Source: Paenibacillus aestuarii (GTDB lineage: Bacteria; Bacillota; Bacilli; Paenibacillales; NBRC-103111). Taken from it: DNA of 64,000 nt. The notes beneath the pieces are model-generated. The model saw only the letters and a list, made by a program, of their open reading frames with translations, was not told the DNA's origin and made no database searches. Positions 42,418 to 51,054 of the stretch are shown here, one piece after another. A program made the position numbers and the translations under genes. Where the stretch lies: contig NZ_JAQFVF010000089.1 of NCBI RefSeq assembly GCF_027789125.1, forward strand, positions 306,143 through 370,142, read 5' to 3'. The number at the start of each line of letters is the position of its first letter. Position 1 is the first letter of the stretch.

Positions 42418-42456
42418 TTACTATTGATAGTAAGTGAATATTATCTGAACTGTCAA
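42418..42456 (-). promoter_or_regulatory. Promoter and palindromic operator of the nup operon
   Basis: TTGACA (42456 to 42451), 18 bp and TACTAT (42432 to 42427). The -10 is inside a perfect inverted repeat, TTACTAT-TG-ATAGTAA (42418-42433), and outer half sites (TATTCA/TGAATA) extend it. A repressor site is likely. The promoter starts 23 bp after the stop of the ssuA-like gene with no terminator between. Confidence 0.55.
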
Positions 42457-42478
42457 GAAATTTGGAAACATACAACCT

Positions 42479-43564
42479 TTATTTTTGCGTGGCTTCCTTC
42501 AGCGCCTGATCGATGAATTTGGAGTCGAGCACTTGCGACGTATCCAGCTTCTTGTTAATTGCCCCAACCGATAGCAAAAAGTCTGCCTGTTCCTGATGCG
42601 CCTTGGCGAATTCAGGAGTGATCGACGATAGGATTGGCTTCGTGTTTTTCAACACATCAACGATAATTTTTTTATCCAGCTTCTGCGATTTGGACAATTC
42701 GTCGGCAATCTCGTCTTGATGCGCGTTGTAATACGTTGTGGCTTCATAATATGTTTTTAAAAATAAAACGGTAAGATCCGGATGCTCCTGCGTAAATTTG
42801 CTCCGGGCGATCAAAAACGACGGGGCATTGATGTTCAGGTCCTCACCCGATACGAGAATAGAAGCGCCGGTCTGGTAGACGGCTGTGGTCGCATAGGGCT
42901 CCCAGATCGACCAAGCATCGATCGCACCGCTGTCGAGCGCAGGTCTCGCTTCATCGGGCTGCAGCTGGATGACTTTGACATCATCCCCTTTCAGCCCCGC
43001 CTTATTGATTGCCATATATAAGAAATTGTACGCGCTGCTGCCTTTGGCGACGGCGACTTTTTTGCCTTTTAAATCTTTAAGTTCTTTGATCGGGCTGTTT
43101 TTCGGAATGACGATCATATTGCCTTTCTTGCCGTCGCTCGTTACGGCGATGCCTTTGAAGTCCACGCCGCCGACTTGCCCGGAAATGAGCGGCGTTCCGC
43201 CTGTACCACCAAAATCCAGCCTTCCAGACGCAATTGCTTCAAAATGCGGCGGACCGCTGGCAAATTCGTTCCATTTGACCTCTGCGCCAACAGCGGAGAA
43301 TGCTTTCTCAAAATAGCCTTTATCCCGGGCATAGACCAACACACCTGTTTTCCCCTGCACGCCGATGTTGACCGTCACTTTTTCTTTCGGCTTCGTGTCC
43401 GTGGCGGCAGCCTTTGCACTTGCGGTTGAGGCTGAGGTTGCTGACGAGCTGGCCGCCGGGCTGCTCCCGCTTGGTTGAGCTGCCTGACCGCATGCGGTGA
43501 GCAGACTGAACACAGCGATCGCTACAATAGATAGCTTGTTGATATACACAGGTCTCTTTAACAT
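42479..43564 (-). CDS. ssuA: Aliphatic sulfonate-type ABC solute-binding lipoprotein
   Basis: A 361-residue lipoprotein (lipobox LTAC) of the SsuA/TauA/NMT1-like family. VNIGVQGKTGVLVYARDKGYFEKAFSAVGAEVKWNEFASGPPHFEAIASGRLDFGGTGGTPLISGQ is the typical first lobe, and SIWEPYATTAV is characteristic. It would bind an alkanesulfonate or related organosulfur compound for the SsuB/SsuC system, whose genes are on the opposite strand 3 kb away. It is third in a unit after two flavin monooxygenase genes. Confidence 0.85.
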   Translation of the reverse strand: MLKRPVYINKLSIVAIAVFSLLTACGQAAQPSGSSPAASSSATSASTASAKAAATDTKPKEKVTVNIGVQGKTGVLVYARDKGYFEKAFSAVGAEVKWNEFASGPPHFEAIASGRLDFGGTGGTPLISGQVGGVDFKGIAVTSDGKKGNMIVIPKNSPIKELKDLKGKKVAVAKGSSAYNFLYMAINKAGLKGDDVKVIQLQPDEARPALDSGAIDAWSIWEPYATTAVYQTGASILVSGEDLNINAPSFLIARSKFTQEHPDLTVLFLKTYYEATTYYNAHQDEIADELSKSQKLDKKIIVDVLKNTKPILSSITPEFAKAHQEQADFLLSVGAINKKLDTSQVLDSKFIDQALKEATQK

Positions 43565-43584
43565 TGGACATCCCCCTTTTTGTG

Positions 43585-44949
43585 TTAAACCAATTTTTGC
43601 TCCGCCAATCGGGTGAAGCGGTTTTCCGGTCTGGCCAAGCCCAAATGATCACGCAGCGTGCGACCTTCATAGTCCGTGCGGAACAAGCCTCGGCGCTGCA
43701 GCTCGGGAACGACCAGATCGACGAACTCCTCCAGCCCTCCCGGCAAGTATGGCGGCATAATATTAAATCCGTCGCACGCCTCCTGCGTGAACCACGCCTC
43801 GAGCTGGTCGGCGATCTGCACCGGCGTCCCGGCGATCGTGCGGTGCCCGCGCGCCCCGGTCACTCTGGCGATCAATTGCCGGATCGTCAGCTGCTCGCGT
43901 CTGGCCATATCGAGGAGCAGCTGGTACCGGCTTTTACCGCCGTTTACGTCGGTCGCGTCCGGCAGCTCCGGCAGCGGTCCGTCGAGCGGATAAGCGGACA
44001 AGTCAACGCGCAGGATGTTTGACACCATGCCCAGTCCAACCGCTGGATGGACGAGCTCTTGGAGCTGCGCCTCCTTCTCGGCTGCCTCCGCTTCCGTGCG
44101 CCCGATGACCGGCAGGACGCCGGGCAATATTTTCAACGACTCAGGTTCTCTTCCATAAAGCGGAAGTCTGCTTTTTAGACTCTTATAGAAGCTGCGCGCT
44201 TCCTCCAGCGTCTGCCAGGCGGTGAACACGACCTCGGCGGTTTGTGCCGCAAAGTCCTGACCCGCCTCAGAGGAGCCGGCCTGCACAACGACCGGCCGCC
44301 CTTGCGGGGACCTGTGCACATTGAGCGGACCTTGCACGGAGAAGTGCTGGCCTTGATGGTTCACGGCGTGAACCTTATCCGGATGCGCAAACACACCTGA
44401 TGCTTTGTCGGCGACGACGGCATCGTCTTCCCAGCTGTCCCACAGCCCGGTCACGACGTCTACGAACTCCTTCGCCCGCTCGTAGCGCAGGGCATGATCC
44501 AGATGGAAATCCCGGCCAAAGTTTTGCGCCGTAATTTCCATACTGGTCGTCACCGCGTTCCACGCCGCCCGACCGCCGCTCAAATGATCCAGCGAGGCGA
44601 ACTTTCGCGCTACGTGGAACGGCTCGCTGTACGTCGTCGACACCGTCCCGGCGAGCCCGATCCGTTTTGTCGCAGACGCCAGCGCAGACAGCAGCGTCAG
44701 AGGCTCCGCTCGCACCGGGACTGTGTGCCGGACAGCGGTGTCCAGCTTCTCCGGCAGCGTAGGGATATCCTCGACGAAGATCATATCGAGCTTGCCCCGC
44801 TCCGCTGTCTGGGCGAATCGGCGATAAAAATCAAACTTGAGCAGGCCGTTCGTATCCGTCTCCGGGTAGCGCCAGGCGGCAACATGGTGGCCTACGCCAA
44901 AAATAAATGCTCCCAAATGAAGCTGCCTCTTCTGTTTATGATGGCTCAT
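43585..44949 (-). CDS. LLM-class flavin monooxygenase (NtaA/SnaA/DszA family)
   Basis: A 454-residue luciferase-like monooxygenase that uses reduced flavin supplied by a separate reductase. Typical sequence: HLGAFIFGVGHHVAAWRYPETD at the N-terminus, FARTAERGKLDMIFVED-like segment near 45, STTYSEPFHVARKFASLDHLSGGRAAWNAVT near 103, and GRPVVVQAGSSEAGQDFAA near 220. Members desulfonate or oxidise compounds such as dibenzothiophene sulfone and nitrilotriacetate. Placed between a close paralogue and ssuA, it probably frees sulfite from an imported organosulfur compound. No flavin reductase gene is in the locus. Confidence 0.88.
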   Translation of the reverse strand: MSHHKQKRQLHLGAFIFGVGHHVAAWRYPETDTNGLLKFDFYRRFAQTAERGKLDMIFVEDIPTLPEKLDTAVRHTVPVRAEPLTLLSALASATKRIGLAGTVSTTYSEPFHVARKFASLDHLSGGRAAWNAVTTSMEITAQNFGRDFHLDHALRYERAKEFVDVVTGLWDSWEDDAVVADKASGVFAHPDKVHAVNHQGQHFSVQGPLNVHRSPQGRPVVVQAGSSEAGQDFAAQTAEVVFTAWQTLEEARSFYKSLKSRLPLYGREPESLKILPGVLPVIGRTEAEAAEKEAQLQELVHPAVGLGMVSNILRVDLSAYPLDGPLPELPDATDVNGGKSRYQLLLDMARREQLTIRQLIARVTGARGHRTIAGTPVQIADQLEAWFTQEACDGFNIMPPYLPGGLEEFVDLVVPELQRRGLFRTDYEGRTLRDHLGLARPENRFTRLAEQKLV

Positions 44950-44967
44950 ACTTGTTCTCCCTCCGGC

Positions 44968-46335
44968 TCAGTGGATAATGGTTGAGGCTTCGTACCCGCT
45001 GCGGTAACGGCTCAAGGGACGCGCAAGACCGAGATGGTCGCGCAGCGTCGATCCACGATATTCGGTGCGGAACAGCCCCCGGCGCTGCAGCTCGGGAATG
45101 ACCAGGTCGACGAACTCCTCCAGCCCTCCCGGCAAGTATGGCGGCATAATGTTGAAACCGTCGCACGCCCCCTCGACGAACCATTGTTCCAACTGGTCGG
45201 CGATTTGCACCGGCGTGCCATAGATCGTCCGGTGTCCGCGCGCGCCGGTCACCCGGTACATCAGCTGGCGGATCGTCAGCCCTTCCCGTCGCGCCATGTC
45301 AGCGACGAGCTGGAAGCGGCTCTTACCGCCGTTGATTTGCTCCACGTCCGGCAGCTCCGGCAGCGGTCCGTCCAGCGGATAGCCGCTGAGATCGACGCCC
45401 AGTGACGCCGTCAGCATCGACAGGCCGACCTCCGGCACGACGAGCTGCTGCAGCAGCGCCTCCTTCTCGCGTGCCTCCTCTTCGGTGGCGCCGATGACCG
45501 GGAAGATGCCCGGCATGATCTTGATGTCGTCCGGCGAGCGCCCGTACTGCACAGCGAGCGATTTCACGCTGTTATAGAAATGCTTCGCTTCTTCGATCGT
45601 CTGCCAGGCGGTGAAGACCACCTCAGCCGTTTCCGCAGCCAGATGCTGCCCGGTAGACGAAGCGCCCGCTTGAATGACGACCGGTCGGCCTTGCGGCGAA
45701 CGCGGAAGATTGAGCGGTCCGCGCACGGCGAAATGCGCGCCACGGTGATGGATTTCGTGCACCTTGAATGGGTCTGCGAAGTCGCCCGACACTTTGTCCC
45801 CGGCAATCGCCTCATCTTCCCAGCTGTCCCATAGCGCTGAGGCCACATCGACGAACTCGCGCGCCCGCTCATAGCGTTGTTCATGCTCCGGATGCTTCGC
45901 GTGGCTGAAATTGCGGGCTTCGTCGTCACGGCCTGACGTCACCACATTCCATGCGGCGCGCCCCCCACTCAAATGGTCCAGCGTAGAAAACTCCCGCGCC
46001 AGATTGTAAGGCTCGTTGTACGTGGTGGATACCGTTGCAGCGAGGCCAATCTTTTCCGTTACCCCCGATAAATAAGAAAGCAAAGTGATCGGCTCCGGCC
46101 GCACCGTCACCGTATGTTTGATGCCCGTCCCCGCTCTGTTGACGACTGCCAACGTATCCGCTAGGAAAATCATATCGAACTTGCCCCGTTCTGCTGTCTG
46201 CGCGAAGCGCTCATAAAATTCATGGCTCAAAAGCCCGGAAGTATCGGTTTCCGGGTATCGCCATGCGGCGATGTGATGACCTACCTGAAAGAGAAAAGCG
46301 CCTAGATGCATTTGCTTGTTTTTCGACTCACTCAT
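44968..46335 (-). CDS. LLM-class flavin monooxygenase, paralogue
   Basis: A 455-residue paralogue of the next gene, sharing most motifs (HLGAFLFQVGHHIAAWRYPETDTSGLL, STTYNEPYNLAREFSTLDHLSGGRAAWNVVTSGRDDEARNF, GRPVVIQAGASSTGQHLAA, PYLPGGLEEFVDLVIPELQRRG). The ATG at 46335 has GAGAGGGGG upstream. A longer in-frame reading exists but would cross the promoter and the leader hairpin. Two tandem paralogues suggest either two substrates or successive oxidations. First gene of the minus-strand sulfur unit. Confidence 0.88.
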   Translation of the reverse strand: MSESKNKQMHLGAFLFQVGHHIAAWRYPETDTSGLLSHEFYERFAQTAERGKFDMIFLADTLAVVNRAGTGIKHTVTVRPEPITLLSYLSGVTEKIGLAATVSTTYNEPYNLAREFSTLDHLSGGRAAWNVVTSGRDDEARNFSHAKHPEHEQRYERAREFVDVASALWDSWEDEAIAGDKVSGDFADPFKVHEIHHRGAHFAVRGPLNLPRSPQGRPVVIQAGASSTGQHLAAETAEVVFTAWQTIEEAKHFYNSVKSLAVQYGRSPDDIKIMPGIFPVIGATEEEAREKEALLQQLVVPEVGLSMLTASLGVDLSGYPLDGPLPELPDVEQINGGKSRFQLVADMARREGLTIRQLMYRVTGARGHRTIYGTPVQIADQLEQWFVEGACDGFNIMPPYLPGGLEEFVDLVIPELQRRGLFRTEYRGSTLRDHLGLARPLSRYRSGYEASTIIH

Positions 46336-46370
46336 CCATATCCCCCTCTCGCCGGACACCCTGCTGAATA

Positions 46371-46441
46371 CAAAAAGACTCCCGCTTGCATGCCCAAAAT
46401 TTTTTGAGCACGCTGGGGAGCCTTTGGTGTTCCAATCGGCT
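46371..46441 (-). promoter_or_regulatory. Attenuator-like leader of the monooxygenase-ssuA unit
   Basis: On the minus strand AGGCTCCC (46423 to 46416) can pair with GGGAGTCT (46383 to 46376) to make a terminator followed by TTTTTG. The same GGCT can instead pair with AGCC at 46441 to 46438 around an inner TTGG/CCAA stem, and the two folds exclude each other. It sits between the promoter and the first start codon. The sensed signal is unknown. Confidence 0.55.
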
Positions 46442-46459
46442 GTAAAGCTGTTGAAATGC

Positions 46460-46488
46460 ATACTAGCACAATTATTCCGAGTATTCAA
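46460..46488 (-). promoter_or_regulatory. Promoter of the monooxygenase-ssuA unit
   Basis: TTGAAT (46488 to 46483), 17 bp and TAGTAT (46465 to 46460). Transcription would start near 46453, giving a leader of about 118 bases that contains the attenuator-like hairpins. Confidence 0.6.
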
Positions 46489-46522
46489 GTATGAAATATA
46501 TGAATTATTTTCCCGAAGTGTA

Positions 46523-46552
46523 TTGACGCCTCCGCACAGGCAATGTTATGCT
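46523..46552 (+). promoter_or_regulatory. Promoter of ssuBC
   Basis: TTGACG (46523-46528), 18 bp and TATGCT (46547-46552). It is back to back with the monooxygenase promoter, leaving about 35 bp between the two -35 elements. Confidence 0.5.
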
Positions 46553-46599
46553 TTTTTCAGATTCATTTCCTAGTAAAAAGGTGTGAATTCATCCAATTG

Positions 46600-46676
46600 C
46601 TTGCAACCGCAAGTCTACCAGTCCACTGGAGACTTCCCGAGCGTTTCTAACGAGACGTAGAAGGAAGTCTTTTTGT
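46600..46676 (+). promoter_or_regulatory. Attenuator-like leader of ssuBC
   Basis: AGACTTCC (46630-46637) pairs with GGAAGTCT (46663-46670), with an inner CGTTTC/GAGACG stem, to form a terminator followed by TTTTTGTTTT. The same AGACTT can instead pair with AAGTCT (46611-46616) around CCAGT/ACTGG. A third stem, CTTGC/GCAAG (46600-46613), overlaps AAGTCT by three bases. This is a textbook three-hairpin attenuator shape. It does not show the conserved core of the SAM-I riboswitch or T-box. Confidence 0.6.
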
Positions 46677-46725
46677 TTTATTTGTTGTGCAAGCCAATCA
46701 AGCCGTTGGAGAGGAGAAATCGGAC

Positions 46726-47505
46726 ATGAGTGTATATGCCTTAGACATCGATCTGCCGCACAAATGGTTTCAAACGCCGCAAGGCACTCGAATCGAAGCG
46801 CTTCATAACGTTCAGCTGAAAATCAAACAAGGGGAGTTCATTACCATCATTGGTCCGAGCGGATGCGGTAAAAGCACCTTGCTCAAAATTATCGCCGGAC
46901 TTGATACCGATCATCAGGGGAAGGTGCTGCTTGAAGAAACACAGGTCGTCCAGCCTGGAATCGATAAAGGCTTCATCTTTCAGGAACACCGTTTATTTCC
47001 TTGGTTAACCGTTGAGAAAAATATTGCCGCCGACCTCAACCTCAAGGACCCTGACGTTCGCCGGCGCGTCACTGAGCTGATCGAGCTCGTCAAGCTGCAA
47101 GGCTTCGAAAAGGCCTACCCGCGCGAGCTGTCCGGCGGGATGTCACAGCGCGTCGCCATCGCCCGCGCCCTGCTGCGCAATCCGAAAGTGCTGCTGCTGG
47201 ATGAGCCGTTCGGTGCGCTGGACGCTTTTACCCGTTCGCATCTGCAGGAAGTCGCCTTGAATATTTGGGAGAAAAACCGTACGACGATGATCCTTGTCAC
47301 CCATGATATCGATGAGGCGGTGTTCCTGGCAACGCGCGTCGTCGTGATGAATGCAAGACCGGGTACGATCCGCAAAATCATTCCCGTCGATCTCCCTTAT
47401 CCGAGGAAGAAAGCCTCCTCTTCCTTTCTCGAGCTGCGCAAGCTCGTGTTAAGCGAGTTTGAACGCGTGGAAGAGCTCGAGCTGATCGACAGCTCAGGCA
47501 TTTAA
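46726..47505 (+). CDS. ssuB: Sulfonate-type ABC transporter ATPase
   Basis: A 259-residue ATPase from the ATG at 46726 (GGAGAGGAG upstream). Walker A GPSGCGKS near residue 44, Q-loop FQEHRLFPWLTVEKNI, signature LSGGMSQRVAIARALL, Walker B VLLLDEPFGALD and switch His in LVTHDIDEAVFLA. HRLFPWLTV is characteristic of the SsuB/TauB/nitrate group. It drives uptake through SsuC. The matching binding protein is encoded divergently. Confidence 0.92.
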   Translation: MSVYALDIDLPHKWFQTPQGTRIEALHNVQLKIKQGEFITIIGPSGCGKSTLLKIIAGLDTDHQGKVLLEETQVVQPGIDKGFIFQEHRLFPWLTVEKNIAADLNLKDPDVRRRVTELIELVKLQGFEKAYPRELSGGMSQRVAIARALLRNPKVLLLDEPFGALDAFTRSHLQEVALNIWEKNRTTMILVTHDIDEAVFLATRVVVMNARPGTIRKIIPVDLPYPRKKASSSFLELRKLVLSEFERVEELELIDSSGI

Positions 47506-47531
47506 CTTTATTAGTGAAGAGAGGGATTCCT

Positions 47532-48398
47532 GTGAGTCAAGTGGATGTGATCACTACGGGCAGTCAAGCCCGATCCGCAGCAAAGCCTGGCGAAGCGCCT
47601 AGTGAGCTGCCTGTTGTGCAGAAGCCGAAAAAAGAAAGCAAGCTGCAGCTGTTCATCCGAGGCGCCATCTTGCCTGTCGCTGTTTTAACGATCTGGCAGG
47701 TGCTAGGTTCGCTGGGGCTTGTATCAAAAACGTTGCTGCCCACCCCTTTTGAAATTTGGCTGGCGTTCTACGATCTGCTCATCAGCGGCGAGCTGCTCCG
47801 GCACCTGGAAATCAGCATATGGCGGGCAGCCGTCGGCTTCCTGCTGGGGGGTACGTTAGGGCTCGGTTTTGGCCTGCTCGTCGGCCTATTCCGTAAATTC
47901 GAGCATTCGGTCGATCCGTCGATTCAGATGCTGCGCACGATTCCTCATCTGGCGATAACGCCGCTTTTTATTTTATGGTTCGGATTCGGGGAATTTTCGA
48001 AAATATTACTGATCGCCAAAGGGGCGTTTTTCCCGCTGTATGTGCAAACATTTCTCGGCATCCGCAGCGTCGACTCCAAGCTGTTCGATGTCGCGCGCGT
48101 GCTGCAATTCAGCCGCTTCAAGCAAATCACGAAGCTCGTGCTGCCTGCAGCGCTGCCTAACATTTTGCTCGGGCTCCGGTTATCGATCGGCGTCGCTTGG
48201 CTCGGGCTCGTCGTCGCTGAGCTTATGGGTTCGAGCGAAGGCGTCGGCTATCTGATCCTCGATGCCCGACAGTTCTCGCAAACAGCGGTCGTGTTCGTCG
48301 GGATCGTGATCTTCGCCTTAGTCGGCAAAGGCTCGGACTCGCTCGTTCGCGTGCTGGAGAAGAAGCTGTTGAAATGGCGCGACAACTTTAACGGATAA
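47532..48398 (+). CDS. ssuC: Sulfonate-type ABC transporter permease
   Basis: A 288-residue permease with six helices after a charged N-terminal tail. The EAA loop is FDVARVLQFSRFKQITKLVLPAALPNILLGLRLSIGVAWLGLVVAEL. The GTG at 47532 has GAGAGGG upstream; an earlier GTG at 47514 has no site. It forms the SsuC dimer partnered with SsuB, encoded 26 bp upstream. Confidence 0.9.
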   Translation: MSQVDVITTGSQARSAAKPGEAPSELPVVQKPKKESKLQLFIRGAILPVAVLTIWQVLGSLGLVSKTLLPTPFEIWLAFYDLLISGELLRHLEISIWRAAVGFLLGGTLGLGFGLLVGLFRKFEHSVDPSIQMLRTIPHLAITPLFILWFGFGEFSKILLIAKGAFFPLYVQTFLGIRSVDSKLFDVARVLQFSRFKQITKLVLPAALPNILLGLRLSIGVAWLGLVVAELMGSSEGVGYLILDARQFSQTAVVFVGIVIFALVGKGSDSLVRVLEKKLLKWRDNFNG

Positions 48399-48400
48399 GA

Positions 48401-48450
48401 AAAAGTGTGCATGCTGCAGCCGAATCAGGCTGAGGAATGCACACTTTTTA
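48401..48450. terminator. Bidirectional terminator between ssuC and pckA
   Basis: Arms AAAAAGTGTGCAT and ATGCACACTTTTT give T tracts on both strands, with an inner CAGCC/GGCTG stem. It serves both convergent genes. Confidence 0.88.
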
Positions 48451-48452
48451 TG

Positions 48453-50039
48453 TTATTTAGCCGCAGGCTGAGCAGCTGACAGAGCATCAGCGACGCTTGT
48501 GATGCTCGGGTCGATGTCAGCAAACTTTTGGAAATTTTGCGCAAAGCGCTTCGCTAACGCCCTAGCCGCTTCTTCGTATGCCGCAGCATCCTGCCACGTA
48601 TGTTTTGGCTGCAGCACTTCGCTTGGCACGCCCTCTACAGCATCCGGGCAGTATAAACCGAATATCGGCTCCTGCGTAAAGCCTGCCTCTTCAATCGTTC
48701 CGTTCAAGGCCGCTGTCACCATCGCTCTTGTCAAAGCTAACGGCATCCGCTTGCCGACGCCGACCGGCCCCCCAGTCCACCCTGTGTTGACGAGGTATAC
48801 TTTCGCTTCATGCTTGTCAATTTGCTGACCGAGCAATTTCGCGTAAACAGCCGGCCGAAGCGGCAGGAACGGTGCGCCAAAGCAGGTCGAGAACGTCGCT
48901 TCAGGTGCGGTAACGCCTCTCTCGGTGCCAGCCAGCTTCGACGTGTAGCCAGACAGGAAATGATACATCGCTTGCTCCTTCGTCAGCTTGGCAATCGGAG
49001 GCAGCACCCCGAAGGCATCGGCCGTCAGAAAAATAATGACCTTCGGATGGCCAGCCACGCCAGGAATGACCGCATTCGGGATCGCTTCGATCGGATAAGC
49101 CGCACGTGTGTTCTCCGTTAAACTTGTATCACTATAAATTTCTTTACCGGTTGCGGGATCGATGATGACGTTTTCCAAAACCGCACCATGTCCAATCGCC
49201 TGCCAAATTTGCGGCTCTTTCTCCGGTGACAGATGTGCGCATTTGGCGTAGCAGCCGCCCTCGAAGTTGTAGACCCCTTGATCCGTCCAGCCGTGCTCAT
49301 CGTCGCCGATCAGGCGGCGGTTCGGGTCTGCGGACAGCGTCGTTTTCCCCGTTCCGGATAATCCGAAAAATAGCGCAACATCCCCTGCTTCACCTACGTT
49401 CGCCGAGCAGTGCATCGGCAGGTTGCCCTCAAGCGGCAGCAAGTAATTCAGCACGGAGAAGATCGACTTCTTCATCTCGCCGGCATATTCCGTCCCCCCG
49501 ATGAGCACTAACTTCTTCTCAAAAGAGAGGCAAATGAACGTCTCCGAGTTCGTGCCGTGCAGCGCAGGATCTGCCTTCAGTCCAGGCAGCGCGATGACGG
49601 TAAACTCCGCCTTATGCCCCTCCAGCTCCTCATCTGTCGGCCGGATAAACAGTTGTTTCACGAATAAGTTATGCCACGCGTATTCATTGATGATGCGAAT
49701 CGGCAGCCTGTGCAGTTCATCAGCACCCGCAAAGCCGTCAAAAACAAACAGTTCCTTGTCTTGCATATACGTCATGGCCAGCTCGTACAACTGGTCAAAA
49801 TGCTCCGTGGACATCGGCTGATTCACCTGCCCCCAATCCACCTTGTCCATGACCGACGGTTCGGTGACGATAAATTTATCTTTCGGGGAACGGCCGGTGT
49901 ATGCGCCAGTGAAAGCTCGGAAAGCACCAGTAGCTGTAACGTTCCCTTCCTTACGCGCCAATGCTCTTTCAATTAGCTCTTGAACTTTCAATTGAAATTG
50001 CATGTTGCCTTGCGTGTTAATCTGAACGTTTGCCTTCAT
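48453..50039 (-). CDS. pckA: Phosphoenolpyruvate carboxykinase (ATP)
   Basis: A 528-residue enzyme, the usual length. It converts oxaloacetate and ATP to phosphoenolpyruvate and CO2 in gluconeogenesis. Kinase-1a/Walker motif FFGLSGTGKTTLSADP near residue 240, kinase-2 LIGDDEHGW, and substrate-binding GAYTGRSPKDKFIV near 46 and RGVTAPEATFSTCFGAPF near 390 are all intact. The ATG has AAAAGGGG upstream. The 240-bp interval before it shows only AT-rich sequence and no clear operator. Confidence 0.96.
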   Translation of the reverse strand: MKANVQINTQGNMQFQLKVQELIERALARKEGNVTATGAFRAFTGAYTGRSPKDKFIVTEPSVMDKVDWGQVNQPMSTEHFDQLYELAMTYMQDKELFVFDGFAGADELHRLPIRIINEYAWHNLFVKQLFIRPTDEELEGHKAEFTVIALPGLKADPALHGTNSETFICLSFEKKLVLIGGTEYAGEMKKSIFSVLNYLLPLEGNLPMHCSANVGEAGDVALFFGLSGTGKTTLSADPNRRLIGDDEHGWTDQGVYNFEGGCYAKCAHLSPEKEPQIWQAIGHGAVLENVIIDPATGKEIYSDTSLTENTRAAYPIEAIPNAVIPGVAGHPKVIIFLTADAFGVLPPIAKLTKEQAMYHFLSGYTSKLAGTERGVTAPEATFSTCFGAPFLPLRPAVYAKLLGQQIDKHEAKVYLVNTGWTGGPVGVGKRMPLALTRAMVTAALNGTIEEAGFTQEPIFGLYCPDAVEGVPSEVLQPKHTWQDAAAYEEAARALAKRFAQNFQKFADIDPSITSVADALSAAQPAAK

Positions 50040-50228
50040 GGCCGTTTCATCCCCTTTTATGATATTCGACTATTCGAAAACCCGCACATATAGTGCGTAC
50101 TATTTAGAATTAGTGTATACTTTATTTGCGGTTTTGTACATATAAAAACATTTATCGGGCACAAAAAGAAGTTTTATCAGGTGATTAAAGACATTTATGA
50201 CACACTATAAAAAAGTTTATAGGCATGC

Positions 50229-50270
50229 AAAAAGACACCGTCCTGCTTCATTCAGCAGTGCGGTGTCTTT
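50229..50270 (-). terminator. Terminator of the hydroxypyruvate isomerase-like gene
   Basis: Arms AAAGACACCG and CGGTGTCTTT; minus-strand exit has TTTTTG. Confidence 0.82.
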
Positions 50271-50280
50271 CGGGTTCAAC

Positions 50281-51054
50281 TTAACGATGATTTGAAAACG
50301 CCTCTAGTCTGCGCACTTGTTCCAAGCCCGCTTCCGCTTCGTGTTCCGGGAAATATTCTAGACCGACGGCACCGTTAAAGCCCGCTTCGGCAATTGCTTG
50401 AAAGATGCGGTCATAAGCCAGCTCTCCGCTGCTAAGCTCTCTCCTGCCCGGTACGCCTGCCGCATGAAAGTGCCCGATCCATTGCATGTTAGCTTTTATC
50501 GTCGTTAGAAGGTTGCCCTCCATAATTTGCTGGTGGTAAATATCATAAAGCACACGCACGTGCGGATTGTTCACTTGCTTGATAATGTCGAAAGCTTCCG
50601 CTGAGGAAGACAAAAAATAGCCCCTATGATCGATGAGCGTATTGAGCGGCTCAACGAGCAGTGTCATCCCCGCCTGCTCCAGCAGCGGCACGCATGCCTT
50701 TAACCCCTCGATGAGCGATTTCCGTTGGATGGCCCTTGGCACGCCTTCGAGCTCCGGCCCTACCTGTGTGATCAACTGCTGACAGTTCAGCCGTTTCGCC
50801 ACCGTGATGGAGGCTTGCAGGCCTTCGAGGTAATCCTCCCTCTGGGCCGCATCGACCAAGCTGATGAACTTCGTACAAAAAGCCGCAATCGTCACCCCAG
50901 TTTCCTTGACAGCGCTCTCAACTTGATCCAAATCCTTATCCCACCACGACCAAAACTCAATGGCGTCACAGCCGACAGCCTTGATTCTGCGAACACTTTG
51001 CGCAAAATCCTCTTTCCTGAACAGCGCATCTACACATACGGATAGCCTCATCAT
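50281..51054 (-). CDS. TIM-barrel sugar isomerase, hydroxypyruvate isomerase-like
   Basis: A 257-residue AP-endonuclease-2-like TIM barrel. Metal and acid residues expected from the family are visible: LVEPLNTLIDHRGYFL near residue 137 (Glu), VLYDIYHQQIMEGNLL near 173 (Asp, His), HFHAAGVPGRRELSSGELAYDRIF near 199 and GLEYFPEHEAE near 233 (Glu). This is the layout of hydroxypyruvate isomerase (Hyi) and 2-oxo-tetronate isomerase. It may interconvert keto and aldehyde forms of a small sugar acid. A single-gene unit; no glyoxylate genes are nearby. Confidence 0.82.
   Translation of the reverse strand: MMRLSVCVDALFRKEDFAQSVRRIKAVGCDAIEFWSWWDKDLDQVESAVKETGVTIAAFCTKFISLVDAAQREDYLEGLQASITVAKRLNCQQLITQVGPELEGVPRAIQRKSLIEGLKACVPLLEQAGMTLLVEPLNTLIDHRGYFLSSSAEAFDIIKQVNNPHVRVLYDIYHQQIMEGNLLTTIKANMQWIGHFHAAGVPGRRELSSGELAYDRIFQAIAEAGFNGAVGLEYFPEHEAEAGLEQVRRLEAFSNHR

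Noticed and set aside
42313..42478. Purine riboswitch upstream of the nucleoside operon
   Set aside because: No conserved three-way junction core; the visible structure is a palindrome over the -10, which fits a protein operator better.
46561..46680. SAM-I riboswitch or T-box upstream of ssuB
   Set aside because: The conserved cores of both are absent. I keep it only as an attenuator-like leader of unknown type.
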